A DNA stretch of 64,000 nucleotides from Enoplolaimus lenunculus (GCA_030248215.1 JASANG010003947.1:2501-66500), one strand, 5' to 3'. Numbered from the stretch's first letter, positions 50,073-64,000 are shown. Program-made: numbers and translations. The notes: a model not told the origin generated them from the sequence alone.

Positions 50073-52360
50073 CTGAAGTTGTAAAGAAAATACTAATGAA
50101 ATCAATTTGGTAAAACAATACATACCAAAAGAATAAAATCAACTAGTGCAAAAGTATAAAACTGAAACCAAGTACAATTGATACGTCAAACCTATTTTAC
50201 TTGAAACCGAGTTGTCCAATTATTTGTGCCGAAGAAGGATAGATATGTTAAAACTTTTTTATTAAAACTTTAAGCAATCACAGTAAATTCTATATGTATG
50301 TAGACTGTGAAAATATAACTGCTACTCTGAAACATATTAAAGCTCTAAAATATATGTTTGTATATTAGAGATGTCCCAATGTCCCAGGGCCGGGGCCAGA
50401 GGGCGACGGGGCCATACGGTACCATGGACGGTACCAGAAAACAAGATCTCATGCCATAATTTTGTCAGAATACGAACGCAGCACAATAATTTTATTACAT
50501 TACCACAGGTAAAATTGTCGCATGACGCGATATGGCAAATAACACTGATGCTATAATTTAGTCAGAATCCGAACGCAGCACAGCAATTTTATTACATTAC
50601 CACAGGCACAACGTCACAGGACGCGATATGGCAAATAATAAACGCATTAAGCATCAGCAAAATGTCGTGTGACGCGATATGCTTAGTCCCGGATAATATC
50701 AGCCCCGCGGTCTTGGACCCCGGTTTATATTCCGGCCCTGGGGCATCTCTACTATATACATATAAACACATGTATGTATATATTATATACGTACTGATTA
50801 AAACTTACCAATCATGTTCAATTCAAAAACGACTCAACCAAAATCCATCCGCGTATTATGAAGTAAATGATTCACATAAAAATAGGTATATACAATCAAA
50901 AACAATATAGATTAATAAAAATAATAAAACAAAAGTACACACAGGAATGACCGGTATATATCGGCTATTGTAATCCATTGTTTCGATGACTTCGCATTGA
51001 CATAACCCTTGGCAATATGATAGTACCGTAAGGTAAGCGAATGCACAACGGTGAAAACGTTTGCCCAGAGACAAGACAAATCCCGAGACTTGCCGAGACC
51101 TAGATCGCATGGAACCCATCCTTCGCTATTAGCGTTGTTTACTAATGTACTACGCTGTGTACTGCGTAGCGACTATGCAATGTGTATTACACGCTGGCTG
51201 TTTTTTGTGCGTGCTACGTATTTGGGTATTCAATCATGCACTGCACAGCTACGAATCTAAAGCAGTAATGTTTCCAAAATAAAATATCAATAATTTACAC
51301 TAGCAACGAACTCCAAAACCTTTTCTAAATCAACTGCAGTAGCTGCTGTACCACTGTGACAGTTATTATTTGATAACTACGGTACTGGTGGTACAAAAGC
51401 GTATCACGCGTTATGTAGTTACCATTAGGAATGTTATGAGTTTTGGGCCGCGATGAAGTGAATCGCTCGTTTTTGAGCAAGCTGCTGCACTTTTGTCTGA
51501 TAGCGGGGCGACATGGTGAATAGTCTCCACCTCTTCGCAGGTAAGTGTTTAATTCCAATAGTTCTTCGACCAATTGATTGCAAATATCACTTTTATTCTG
51601 AATCTTAACATGCAGAATTTATATGAATAATTTGCAGCTGCAAGTTTCAGCTGGAAGAAACATTCACGCGAATAAAAAAGGATTTGCTTGAAATTTTAGG
51701 ACTGGAAAACGCTTTCATACCGATACACTTTCTACTTTAGCGCTGAAAATAAAAGCAGTGTAGGCTGCAAAATAACAAACAAGTTTGTCATTTGAATTAG
51801 AAGATTGGCGGCAAATCAGCCATTGGTATCGCAAGCAAGCGTGTGTCATCCAAACCTTGCGTAACAAACATATTACAAATCCGTAATCAGTATTTCAATG
51901 AATTAGAAATATTTGGTATATTTAGGCACTTATGGTGAAACCATGATCCCAAAAAGGACATTGAACACCATAATCGTTAGCATAATGACTGCAAAGTCCG
52001 TAACAATTGTCCTCAGAGGCTACAGTCTATGGACTAATCACAATTATCGTTTGTTTAAAATTACCAAATGACAAACTGATCAGGCACAACAGTACCATTA
52101 TCGCCTATGTTGCGTCACGCCCGAAAGCCACCTGGTGAAGTAAAATGCTGAACATAAACTGACTTCGAAACACTTAGCTAGTATGTTTTGTTTTGTTAAA
52201 AATAGGGGCTGATAGGGGGATCGATATCCCAGATATTTTATCGTTTGTAGAAATTTCTGCACAGAACTGTCAGCGTATACATATAGAAATTTGTAAAGTT
52301 AATGTTCAGTATTTTATCGCTGAAATTCCTCTACTGGTTATTAATGAAATGTGTAAGCAT
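50073..52360. other. Region upstream of the KIAA0319-type exons
   Basis: The missing first exon of the KIAA0319-type gene should lie here or further right. Open frames at about 50856-51119 and 51325-51573 on the minus strand were looked at, but neither gives a signal-peptide start with a phase-1 donor. The only clear feature is the MITE at 50367-50750. Confidence 0.5.
50367..50750. mobile_element. MITE with AGAGATGYCCCAGGGCCGG ends
   Basis: The left end AGAGATGTCCCAATGTCCCAG with GGGCCGGGG and the right end CCGGCCCTGGGGCATCTCT are inverted. The interior has a near duplication (CAGAATACGAACGCAGCACA and CAGAATCCGAACGCAGCACA about 100 bp apart). It is non-coding. No clean target duplication is seen. 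It is the same family as 16570-16902. Confidence 0.75.
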
Positions 52361-53181
52361 GTGCAATATATATCCAATGAACATTGTGTAGTATGCTTGC
52401 TGGCAGCGTACTGTCGCCATATAGTCGACGACTGAGGGAGTCGGGGAGGCGGACTGCGTGGCGCAGTGGTAGAATGCTCGCTTGAGGATCTATAGGCTGA
52501 GAGTTCGATCCCCGTTCTAGCCCGCTTTTCCAGTTGCGAATAGTTAAAAGGTCTGAAGTCCCAGTTCCTACCTAAACTGACATGGGGGCCACGCCGTGAG
52601 CGCAATGGCAAATTGCCGCGCTATGAGCACGGTATCCAGTCGAAAATAGAGTGGACGGTCAAGGGACGACCTTGTTGATAATAAGGGCATGTAAGCATGT
52701 GAGACATGCTTGTCCTGGTGCATGTGCAATATATATGCAATGAACATTATGTAGTATGCTTGCCGGCAGCGTACTGTCGCCATATAGTCGACGACAGAAG
52801 GAGTCAGAGAGGCGGGCTACGTGGCGCAGTGGTAGAGTGCTCGCTTAAGGATCCATAGGCTGAGAGTTCGATCCCCGCTCTAGCCCGCTTTTCCAGTTGC
52901 TTAGTAGAAAGGTCTGATGTCCTTGGTTCCTACCTAGACTGACAAAACGTAATCATGTGACATGCTTGTCCTGGTGCATAAGCATATGCAATATATTGAA
53001 TGCACATTGTATAGTAATGTTGCCGGCAACATACGGTCGACATTTATAGTCGACGATATGGCGCAGTGGTAACAACGTCTGCCTGACACGCAGAAGGTCG
53101 CTAGTTCGAAACTACCCAAAACACGCTTTTCCAGCCGCTTAGTTAAAAGGTCTGATATCTGTTCCTACCTAGACTGACATG
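52361..53181 (+). repeat. Tandem cluster of three SINE-like units with different tRNA-like heads
   Basis: Units begin at 52361, 52723 and about 52986. Each has a shared front block (GTGCAATATATA, then TTGCCGGCAGCGTACTGTCG and ATAGTCGACGAC), a tRNA-like head, and a shared tail (CGCTTTTCCAG and GGTTCCTACCTAGACTGACA). The heads at 52456-52523 and 52814-52888 are alike (GTGGCGCAGTGGTAGA and GAGAGTTCGATCCCCG). The head at 53056-53120 differs and resembles tRNA-Val (CTGCCTGACACGCAG then GTTCGAAAC). A further tRNA-like piece (CCGTGAGCGCAATGGCAAA) lies at about 52588-52655 between units 1 and 2. The second head is followed by TTTT, a Pol III stop. Confidence 0.75.
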
Positions 53182-53703
53182 AAACTGTAAACATAGTACG
53201 TAGTTCATCTTTCACAAGACCTCAAACCTACTATCAGCGGCGGATCTGCAAATTTCTGAGAGGGGCTGTGGGGCTGCAAATGTTATGAAACGCAAAAATT
53301 GTTAGGTAGGGATCTTATCATTTTATGACAGAAAATTCTGAGGGGTGTACGATCCACTCTGGATACGCTAGTGTCTACTGACTACGTGTGGTCTCCCAGT
53401 TTGTTGACTCAAGGTCACAAAATTGAATCGGTATAGCATTATATTACGAAAAGATTGTTTTATTAAAAAAACTTCCTCCACTTCCGTACGTACATCGATC
53501 GAATAAAGTACTTAAACTTAGAACCACGTGACCTCAGACGGTTGCACCTAGATCTGATTTTTGCTACGAAATATTGCAAAACGATGTTGATTTAACCTTC
53601 TCTGACTTTTTCAATTCGCGCCTGGAAACAGGACTCGTGGCCATTCACTGAAACTTTATGTCGTACATACTAATAAGAATTGCAGAAAACATTGGTTCAC
53701 TGC

Positions 53704-54056
53704 CAGAGTGGTTCATTTGAAAATTTTACCGGAACCGGAACCGGAAAGTGAAAAATGCATTTCACCAAAAATTTCATTTTAATCTTATTTTTTGCTCTAT
53801 TATTTGTGAAATAACCTTAGTCGAACATAGGTATTTATTTTATTTGTTGTATTTTAGATTTTCATCATCGACTGAAGTGAAATCCACCATCAATGGCTTA
53901 TATTCGGAGTACAAGTGGCTTTCAAAAGAGATTCTTAAAAATTAGCAAAGTTAAGAAAACGGCCAAATTATAACACCGGAATTTTTAAATCCGGTAAAAA
54001 TTTACCGGAACCGGAAGGTGAAAATATGCCGGAACCGGAATTCCGGTTGCACCCTG
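53704..54056. mobile_element. hAT-like MITE with GGAACCGGAACC ends
   Basis: The right end on the minus strand is CAGGGTGCAACCGGAATTCC. The left end CAGAGTGGTTCATTTG leads into TTACCGGAACCGGAACCGG. The outline is that of the CAGGGTGCAA elements at 22819 and 49262. A target duplication is not clear. Confidence 0.65.
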
Positions 54057-54877
54057 ACTGTTAGTAAATTTTTCTCCCTCTGTATTTTGTATTTTATATT
54101 TTGTATTGCAATTGTTGATGCCCCCCAGCAAATTTTTTGCTGGGGGCCCCCAGGATTTTTCTAGGTCAAAAATTTTCAATGTTAAAACGTAAAGACCTGG
54201 ACTTCTTTTGAGGCGGACATTCGGCAAAATATGATTTTATATTACGCTGAGTACTCATAATTTTTAATAGCGTTACAAATACCCGAAGTAACTAATACAA
54301 TTCAATAATGAACTGAAAAAGCACAATTATGTAAAGACCGTTTCAGGGCATACAGCATCCGAAAGTACCTTGCAGCAGCAAGTTCAACCCGCCTGAGCCT
54401 TATGATAAATTGAAGCTGTGACTAATATACAAAATATATATTAATCACAGTTTCAATTATAGATTATCTATATTTTATATAATTGTGCTTCTTTCAACTT
54501 CTGGTTAAGTTGTCAGTATATACGTAATATTAGTTAAAATTTTTGTTATTAGCGTTTGCGAGAAATTTTTTGTCATGTTGAGCGATGAGTAATCTTACGT
54601 TGAGTTGGAAACACCGTCTAGGATGAAAAAAATGGTCCAAAAAGTCGGTTTGCAAAATTTTAAGCCTGCCCCCCAGGACCCCCCAGATCATCTGGGGGCC
54701 CCCCAGGAAAACTGCCCCCCAGCAAACTCCTGGGGGGGCCCAGGAAACGCCCTACGGCGGAAATTTTCAAGCTGTGGAGAAGCCAGTATAGCATTCGTGT
54801 TCGTCGGACATCCATGTTGGATTTATACTGTCTGCACGACCCCTGTTGGAAGTTTTGGTCCGAACTTAAGGATCACG

Positions 54878-54948
54878 CCGGGAATCGAACCTCGGACGTC
54901 TTGCACTCGAGGCAAGCAGGCTACCGCTACGACATGTGGTAATTACAA
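54878..54948 (-). repeat. tRNA-like SINE head
   Basis: On the minus strand it reads GTCGTAGCGGTAGCC (A-box-like), a perfect 5-bp anticodon-type stem CTTGC/GCAAG around CTCGAGT, and GAGGTTCGATTCCC (B-box). The acceptor stem does not pair and the T-stem is poor, so it is a tRNA-derived repeat and not a tRNA gene. The flanking CGACATGTGGTAATTAC recurs at 58909 as GACATGTGGTAACTAC. Confidence 0.6.
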
Positions 54949-55156
54949 CAGCTTTTTATACCGGTATATGTTATGAGCACTAAATATGGCATCATTTACC
55001 TGATATACAGTTATCGTGCACATATACCGACAGAAATTATGTTTTTTTGTGTTAGTTAGCATCAGTGTCTATTAAAATAAGCACCCATAATCAACAACTT
55101 TTGCCTCAAATTTAGCGTTTTGCAAAACATCGATTAAATAATTATACGGTGTGTGT

Positions 55157-55231
55157 ATGTGGCGTAACGCATTATTGCAACGCCGGTACTTTGCTAGATC
55201 TGCACATATTGGCACCAAGAGTTTACTCGGA
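55157..55231 (+). other. Open frame like a mitochondrial targeting exon, followed by a strong donor
   Basis: ATG starts MWRNALLQRRYFARSAHIG (25 codons), rich in Arg with no acid, and ends at GGA followed by GTAAGT. This is just what a first exon of a nuclear mitochondrial gene looks like. It ends in phase 0, whereas the good acceptors before the mS18a frame need another phase or meet stops, so it cannot be spliced simply onto the next gene. Confidence 0.3.
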
Positions 55232-55437
55232 GTAAGTACTTGCTATTGGTACGGATGCTAATTGCTGATTGCGTGCATTTACGGCTGTGATAATCTGCCA
55301 TTTTTAGTAAACGCCTGGTGATAAGCGTGAAGCGTAGTAAAATACCCCTGCGTTACGACATATAAATATATAAACAAGATTTTACTTTTATCTAAATTCT
55401 TGTTGCAGTTTTGTTCAGTTAATAGTAAAATACGATA

Positions 55438-57128
55438 ATGTTTGTCTCTAATTTTGGCCGGTGGTTATTTAATTTTCCTCCTTCAACCAGCGCAATAGTT
55501 CGAAGAAGTTTACGCCGAATTGTCGAAAAGAAGGAAGAGTCGAAAGTAATAATTCAGGGCGAAAATGTTGCAGAAAGACCAAAGATGAAATTGAAAGTAT
55601 GTATGGGGGTGTCGAGGAGTATATAGATGTACAGTAGTTAAATAAAAATGTTAAGTAAACACTCGTTTATTCTGTTTGACGTTTGTATATCTTTGAGTGC
55701 GGTTTTGCTTTCATGATTGCAGATATTGGAGGAGAGGGACGGATGCCCACTATGTAAACTTGGACTGCAGGTGACATACGCTGATGTGCTGATTCTAACA
55801 CAGTTTATGCGTAAAGGTAAGAAATAATGGCTTGGCATAAATTTTTTTTTTGCGAAAAACGCAGGCCGAAGTTATGTTTGGATTTAAGCTATTCCGTTTT
55901 CATTGTTTTCTGTTTAGTCTTAATGTTAGTCGTCTTAGCAATAGCAAGTTTGATTGCAATGTATTTAAAACAGGTCGGCTGGTAGACTCAGACATTGTTT
56001 AAACGCCAGGTTCGTCTACAAGAATGAAAATAAAAGCTAGAGAACGACCGGATCCAAAATTTTGCATTTACCGGATCCGCATCCGGATCTTAAAATTCAG
56101 ATCCGGCCCGGATCCGGATCTTACTAGCTGGATAATTTTTCAATACCTAACGTATATAAAATACAAAAAGTTCAACTGATTGTTTCGCAAAATTAGTCAA
56201 CAAAACTTACAGCAACTAAAAAAGAAGCCTTTAAAAATTTTATGTTTGTTCTTCTTCCGCAACAACACTGGTCTCCACGTGGATGTCATTAACCTGACAT
56301 TCCAACAAAGCATTAATGCTCACACAGTGCTTATTAGATTACGTACGCATTGTTGAAATACATACACCAACATTGGTATGTTTTTGTTTGTTATCAAATT
56401 TCGGATCCGGAGATCCGGTAGTTTATTTTACCGGATCCTGATTCGGATCCGGATCTTAAAAATTGCAGAGATCCGGATCTCGGATCCGGTCGATTCCTAA
56501 TAAAAGCCCATGTCAACAATGTGGACCTGTATACTGAGTTTAAGCCTAATCAAAGGGCCTGCCTAGTGAGCCTAAGCTTAACATATGCAAGTATATTCTT
56601 ATAGCTAAACTTCTCAGTCTCAACGTCCTCTGGTTTTTCTGTCTCCTAGTGGACAGACCCCTATAGTTTACATGTGTTGGCCAAAATAGCCGCAAACACA
56701 TATTAGTAGAATGTGGTATTTGATATTAACTTATTTCTGTACGTAGCAGCGCTAATAGATATTTCTGGAATCATTGCAAGAATTTTAGTAAAAGTGTTGC
56801 TATTTTGAAATAAACGGAGTTTTATTGTACGGAATGTGAATGTTTATTTCGTTTTGGCACAACATGATTTGTTTTACCAGACGGAACTGTTTTGCCAGCT
56901 AAACTCACGGGATTGTGTCCGAAGCAACAAATTCGTGTGGAGCGGTTGGTTCAACAAGCTCACTGGTCTGGTCTGTTACCTACGTACCGCCCTGATTATT
57001 ACGAAAATCGGCCCGAATATAAAAGCTTTAGAGATCATAACCGTTACTGGGTCAAGGATTCTGACATGTATGCGAAGAAATTAACTGAAAAGCTTGGAAG
57101 TTTTTATTTCATTAGACGATATGAATGA
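55438..57128 (+). CDS. MRPS18A: Mitochondrial small-subunit ribosomal protein mS18a (bS18m type), 3 exons
   Basis: Exons are 55438-55596, 55723-55816 and 56881-57128; phases agree and give 166 residues (human about 196). The N-terminal 30 residues are Arg-rich without acids (MFVSNFGRWLFNF and then VRRSLRR), as in mitochondrial presequences. Then RRIVEKKEESKVIIQGENVAE matches human REVVETQEGKTTIIEG. Exon 2 carries GCPLCKLGLQVTYADVLILTQF (CxxC, then the S18 core), and exon 3 continues with GTVLPAKLTGLCPKQQIRVE and AHWSGLLPTYRPD. These follow the MRPS18A line better than 18B or 18C as I recall them. The ATG at 55438 is chosen because an in-frame TAA lies 12 bases upstream. Intron 2 holds a MITE. 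Confidence 0.93.
56038..56499. mobile_element. hAT-like MITE with perfect 8-bp target duplication, mS18a intron 2
   Basis: The 462-bp element begins TAGAGAACGACCGGATCC and ends GGATCCGGTCGATTCCTA. ATAAAAGC is duplicated at 56030-56037 and 56500-56507. Repeated CCGGATCCGGATCT blocks lie inside both ends. It has no coding capacity. Confidence 0.88.
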
Positions 57129-57536
57129 CCTTCAAATATTCTTGCTTAAACGTTTTTCGTGCATTATTTCGTTTTAACTGAGGGCAATGTCAAAAACATT
57201 AGTTCTCTCCGGCGGGATAATTTCGTTTCGGAGCAAATGATCAGTCTGATCACCGTTTGCAACTGGTGGAATTTCAATCCGAACCCGGTTTCAAAAGCAA
57301 AAATATGGCTTAGAAGCTATACCGTTCTCCCAGCAAAAATACAGGCTTAGCAGCAGCTGAATGCTCCTTATCGGTAAAAAATTGCAATGTTTTGAAACTG
57401 TTGCGAAGGTTTTCCGATTATTTGTTTTCAGACGCATCCGGTGCCCGTCAATAGCTCACAATACATCGGCTGGATGTCTCCAGGTTGCGAAGGAATATAG
57501 GTTTTCAGAAAATAACACCCATCTTCTTTAGCCTAC

Positions 57537-57542
57537 AATAAA
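57537..57542 (+). promoter_or_regulatory. Possible poly(A) signal of the mS18a gene
   Basis: AATAAA lies about 410 bases past the stop codon, with only repeat-free AT-rich DNA between. No closer AATAAA was noticed on this strand. Confidence 0.3.
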
Positions 57543-57773
57543 CGAATATGTTGTTTCTGCGAAATGTAGCATAAAGTTTATAAGTTTATATTGCACTATT
57601 GTAAACGTATCTTGCTATGTTTTGTAGCAGTTAAACTTTTCCTCGTAGTGCATCAGCGTATTTTTTCCAATTAATACAGCTCATTATAGGAAACAACCCA
57701 GCGCCGGAGGTCAACGAAACTTGCCGGAGCCGGATGTGAGGCGAAATTAGGCAGTAAAACTGGTTAATATGTT

Positions 57774-58385
57774 ATGCATCCTAAACATGTTTTTTGGCGA
57801 GACGAGCTAGGAGTTGAACCTATTTTTGTCGAGCGATCATGGATATGGGCAAAAGCGAAATATGTTGACGGCTCTGCGCGAGACGTCCATTTTAGGTTAA
57901 GACACAAGTCATTGTATACTAATCACCGCACTAGTCATTTTACAGATGGGACAAATATATGTTCGTTTTGTTATTTGGATGGAATTGAAGTGATGGAGGA
58001 TAATGTTCATGTGTTTATTTATTGTTTGCGGGCGCAAGAAATTAGTTTTTTCCTCACTCCCGTTTTGCAACAGGTAGCTGGAGTAAATGAAATAACGATT
58101 TCGGATTTAATTTTGGGACGAAATATTCACGACCCATTAAAGAGAATAGCTTTTAATTTCATCGTCCAACATGCACAATTGGCAATATGGAGTGCTCGAT
58201 GTAAACTCGAGTTTAACAATGAAAATGTCTGTGTTGTTGATGTTTTTCAGGAAAATGTTTATAGAAATTTGTGCAAACTTAAGCTGTATCTAAAAGAAGA
58301 ATGTTTTTTTAAGGTTTTTGGAACAATAACCCGACAGAATGATAGCATGCTGGGTTTTCGAATGTCTTTTTCTCAGCGTACCTGA
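57774..58385 (+). mobile_element. LINE fragment: C-terminal zinc-binding part of a reverse transcriptase ORF
   Basis: A single open frame of 203 residues, preceded by an in-frame stop at 57765. It contains FRLRHKSLYTNHRTS, then CSFC and after about 12 residues HVFIYC: the CxxC...HxxxxC layout of the zinc-binding domain (zf-RVT type) found after the reverse transcriptase core in several LINE clades. The following ILGRNIHDPLKRIAFN and LAIWSARCKLEF also fit such tails. No transcriptase motif is present upstream, so this is a 5'-truncated copy. The frame is intact, which suggests a young insertion. A domesticated zinc-binding protein is a less likely alternative. Confidence 0.6.
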
Positions 58386-60574
58386 TTTGTAGTTTGTTTT
58401 GAAACTAGGTTTCTTGTGTGCTTTTTAACATATTTGCTCTGAATAATATCCTTGCAAGCAGAGTAGAATAATGGGTAATTTTCAAGGACCTTTGTTATGT
58501 TATGATAATATGTTGTTGCCTTCTTTGGTTTATATAATTGCTTTCGTTGATGTAAAGCTTATGCGGCATGTAAATCTTATAGAACGACTAATATGTAAAC
58601 AATTTCTGGATTCATTAACATTCTCTGTTTCGAAGACAACACAAATCCAAACAACTATCTTACCGTTTTGGTTAATACGCCATGTTACGTGTTATGGGGA
58701 TGGTCGCCTTTAGTTCTAGGATACGACCCGCCGGCTCATGCGAGCTTATTCAAACCGAGACGGACGGAAGGGGTCGGGAGTTTCTGTAAGTTCGACGGTC
58801 CCGTAAACTTCAAGCTCGCTAATACGAGCGTTTATTGGCACAAAACGAGTAACACACGAGTAACAAACAAGTAATAATACGAGAAGGGACTCGGAGGGTT
58901 ACCCCACGGACATGTGGTAACTACGCACGGATATTTACCCGGATATCGGCATGCATCTGGATATCCAAAACTTAACTTTCTATTTCGGATATCCGAAACT
59001 TATTGTTCACGTTTACGAGCCTCTAGTTTTGTTCAGTACAGCAGGATTGCCAGAACCGGTGAGGCGAAATGATGTAGTTAAAATGTTTAACCCATTCTCA
59101 AATGAATATTTCCAACTTCATATGAGATACACTTTCAAGGTAAGATTCGATCCCTAGTCTCTCGGGTAGGAGGCGTTTACGGTGACCACTCAGTTTCAAC
59201 GATAAACACCAGTCATTTATTATTTATACCCATTGAGGTTAAATGATCGAGCAACCGTACAGAATACTGACCAATGAATAGAACCGGGCCGTAACAGTAG
59301 CATATACGCATATTACCAAGCCGGCAGGGTGCAACAGGAATTTTAAAATACCGTAACCGAAACCTACAAATCAAAAAATACCGGAACCGAAACCTAAAAA
59401 TCAAAAAATAGCGGAACCGGAAAACAAAAAATCCTTGTAACCGAAAAATTCATATTTAACGCAATTTTATCGCTTTTAATGTTGTAAACACACCATTTTG
59501 CAAACCAAAATTATGAATCAAACGCAGTATCTGGAAATGTATGCTAAAATATTGAGTATGGCACAATTTGACAATACACGATCAGGCAATTTTAGAAAAA
59601 TAAGTTAGAATAATTATGCCAATGGGCCCATGAAATGATGAGGGGTGGAACGTTTTTCTGTGGGACTGCAATACAGCAAGCTTAAGCTTTATGCTAATTT
59701 TTTTGCTTGGCTCAGGCTTATGAATATGGTCATTCTTGCACTTAGGCTTAGGAATACCTATGCTTTAATACTGTTCCACCCTTGTTCTTAACATTGGCCC
59801 ATCAATGCAGTAAACATGCTGCAAACAGATATTGATTTCACGTCAATAAAAGTATAAATTTATATAGCTGGTGAAATTTATCCGGGGGATATATTTCGCC
59901 GTAACACTGTAACCCCCCGCAAAAAATTCTACCGCAGCCTTAGGTCTAGGTTCTGCTGGAGTCGGAGGTCGAGTTTCTGCCGGAGCTATGGAGGGCGAGC
60001 TTGTGCATGAACCGGAAGCAGACCCCTGGTTGTACTCTGCTGTATAGGGAGCAACCAGAGGTGATTCTGGAGCCGGATGACAAAATTTGCGAAGCAGGAG
60101 GTGAGGCAAATTTAGCCAGATAAAATATTTAATTTGAAAATCTAAAATTCTAAAACCATTGTTTTTCGTGTACTGTCTTGGTTCCGTGCGTGTACTTTGA
60201 AAGAATTAGTGCGCGTTTTGATGGCTAAAAATGAATTTAGATTTGCTGGTAATCCTGTGCGTCTAATAGTCGTTATTGATCGTTCGGTTCGTTTGGCTAT
60301 ATGTTTTGATACACAATGCTTTATAAATATGTGCCAATAAAATCACTCGTTTCAACACAGATATGCTGGTTTTAAACTCTTCTACTCATTCTTTTTCCGT
60401 TTCAGTTAAGCAGTAGTTGAAATTAGCATTGCGTTTGAATTCTAATCAGACACGCATAGAGGTTCTCACGAGTGTAAAACCATACCGGAAGACTCTAAAC
60501 CACAGTATTAAATGGCAATGACGCTCCAAACCAATTAAGGTTTGGCATCAGCAATAATACGAAAAAGTATACGG
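58386..60574. other. Gene-free stretch between LINE fragment and PDCD6-type gene
   Basis: It holds a SINE-like block at about 58710-58930, GGATATCC-rich MITE pieces near 58930-59000 (similar to 61335-61400), a MITE end CAGGGTGCAACAGG at 59326, and the foldback element at 59619-59805. A proline-rich minus-strand frame at 59843-60109 has no splice context and is not credited. Confidence 0.55.
59619..59805. mobile_element. Foldback MITE
   Basis: The ends are GGGCCCATGAAATGATGAGG at the left and CTTGTTCTTAACATTGGCCC at the right. The interior AGCTTAAGCTT and CTTAGGCTTAGG motifs identify it as the third copy of the family at 7505 and 36053, in the same orientation as 7505. Confidence 0.7.
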
Positions 60575-63812
<3,238 letters not shown>

Positions 63813-64000
63813 CTGAAACAGCCAAATCAGACAATAGTACATGTCAAATAGCATTTTACATAGAAGCACAATTGCTGACTAAATGTTGTATAAACACTGG
63901 GGTTCCCAGAATAAGAAAAAATGATGAGAACTACTTTTATCCCATACGGCAGCTTGTCACCGCAAACCCTAAACTAATGTTTGTTAACTGACGTCCCTTC

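Larger units (their letters stand above)
53182..55156. other. Gene-free repeat-rich stretch upstream of the mS18a gene
   Basis: It contains a hAT-like MITE (53704-54056), two C/G-rich palindromic patches (54118-54170 and 54660-54745), and a tRNA-like sequence on the minus strand (54878-54948). The open frame across 54605-54976 is made of these repeats and is not credited as a gene. Confidence 0.55.

Noticed and set aside
50856-51119. Minus-strand frame starting MGSMRSRSRQ as first exon of the KIAA0319-type gene
   Set aside because: Has a Met and some hydrophobic residues, but no donor in the phase the next exon needs.
52814-52888. Functional tRNA gene
   Set aside because: The outer stem pairs and a TTTT follows, but the T-stem pairs at only three of five positions and the anticodon arm does not close; the flanks are a SINE shared with neighbours.
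54605-54976. 123-residue plus-strand frame rich in Pro and Gly
   Set aside because: Made of palindromic C/G patches and a tRNA-like SINE read in antisense; repeat-derived.
59843-60109. Proline/alanine-rich minus-strand frame
   Set aside because: No splice signals, no recognisable domain, and pieces of it recur near 57690-57760 as repeat DNA.

Overview
This window is nuclear DNA of an invertebrate animal. It is AT-rich, its genes are split into many small exons with GT-AG introns mostly of a few hundred bases, and the intergenic and intronic DNA is full of short DNA transposons and tRNA-derived repeats. All four recognised genes are animal housekeeping or membrane genes. The phylum cannot be fixed from the sequence; the compact, intron-rich layout would suit a tunicate or a similar invertebrate, but this is only a guess.

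Layout. (1) 1-11.0 kb is gene-free: a five-unit 154-bp tandem array, a long AT-rich stretch, and a cluster of MITEs with nested insertions. (2) 11.0-34.66 kb on the minus strand is a complete TRAPPC9 (Trs120/NIBP) gene. I could place 28 coding exons; they join in phase to a 2,138-residue protein, about twice the usual length because two exons add roughly 600 residues of low-complexity sequence. (3) 34.7-36.9 kb is a spacer with three MITEs. (4) 36.9-50.07 kb on the minus strand is a KIAA0319/KIAA0319L-type gene: signal segment, MANSC-type cysteine domain, five PKD domains, EGF-like module, one membrane helix and an acidic tail. 22 exons join in phase; only the first exon with the start codon was not found. 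(5) 50.1-55.4 kb is repeats, including a tandem cluster of SINE units whose tRNA-like heads differ. (6) 55.44-57.13 kb on the plus strand is a complete three-exon gene for mitochondrial ribosomal protein S18a. (7) 57.1-60.5 kb holds a LINE fragment and MITEs. (8) 60.58-63.81 kb on the minus strand is the 3' part of a penta-EF-hand gene of the PDCD6/ALG-2 type, running off the right edge.

The genes do not form one pathway. TRAPPC9 (tethering in Golgi traffic), KIAA0319 (a membrane glycoprotein that cycles through endosomes and Golgi) and ALG-2 (a calcium sensor at ER exit sites and ESCRT) all belong to membrane traffic in animals, but neighbourhood alone is no evidence of joint work. mS18a belongs to the mitochondrial ribosome. 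Exon ends were set by hand from splice signals, reading phase and remembered human protein sequences, so single boundaries may be off by a few bases.
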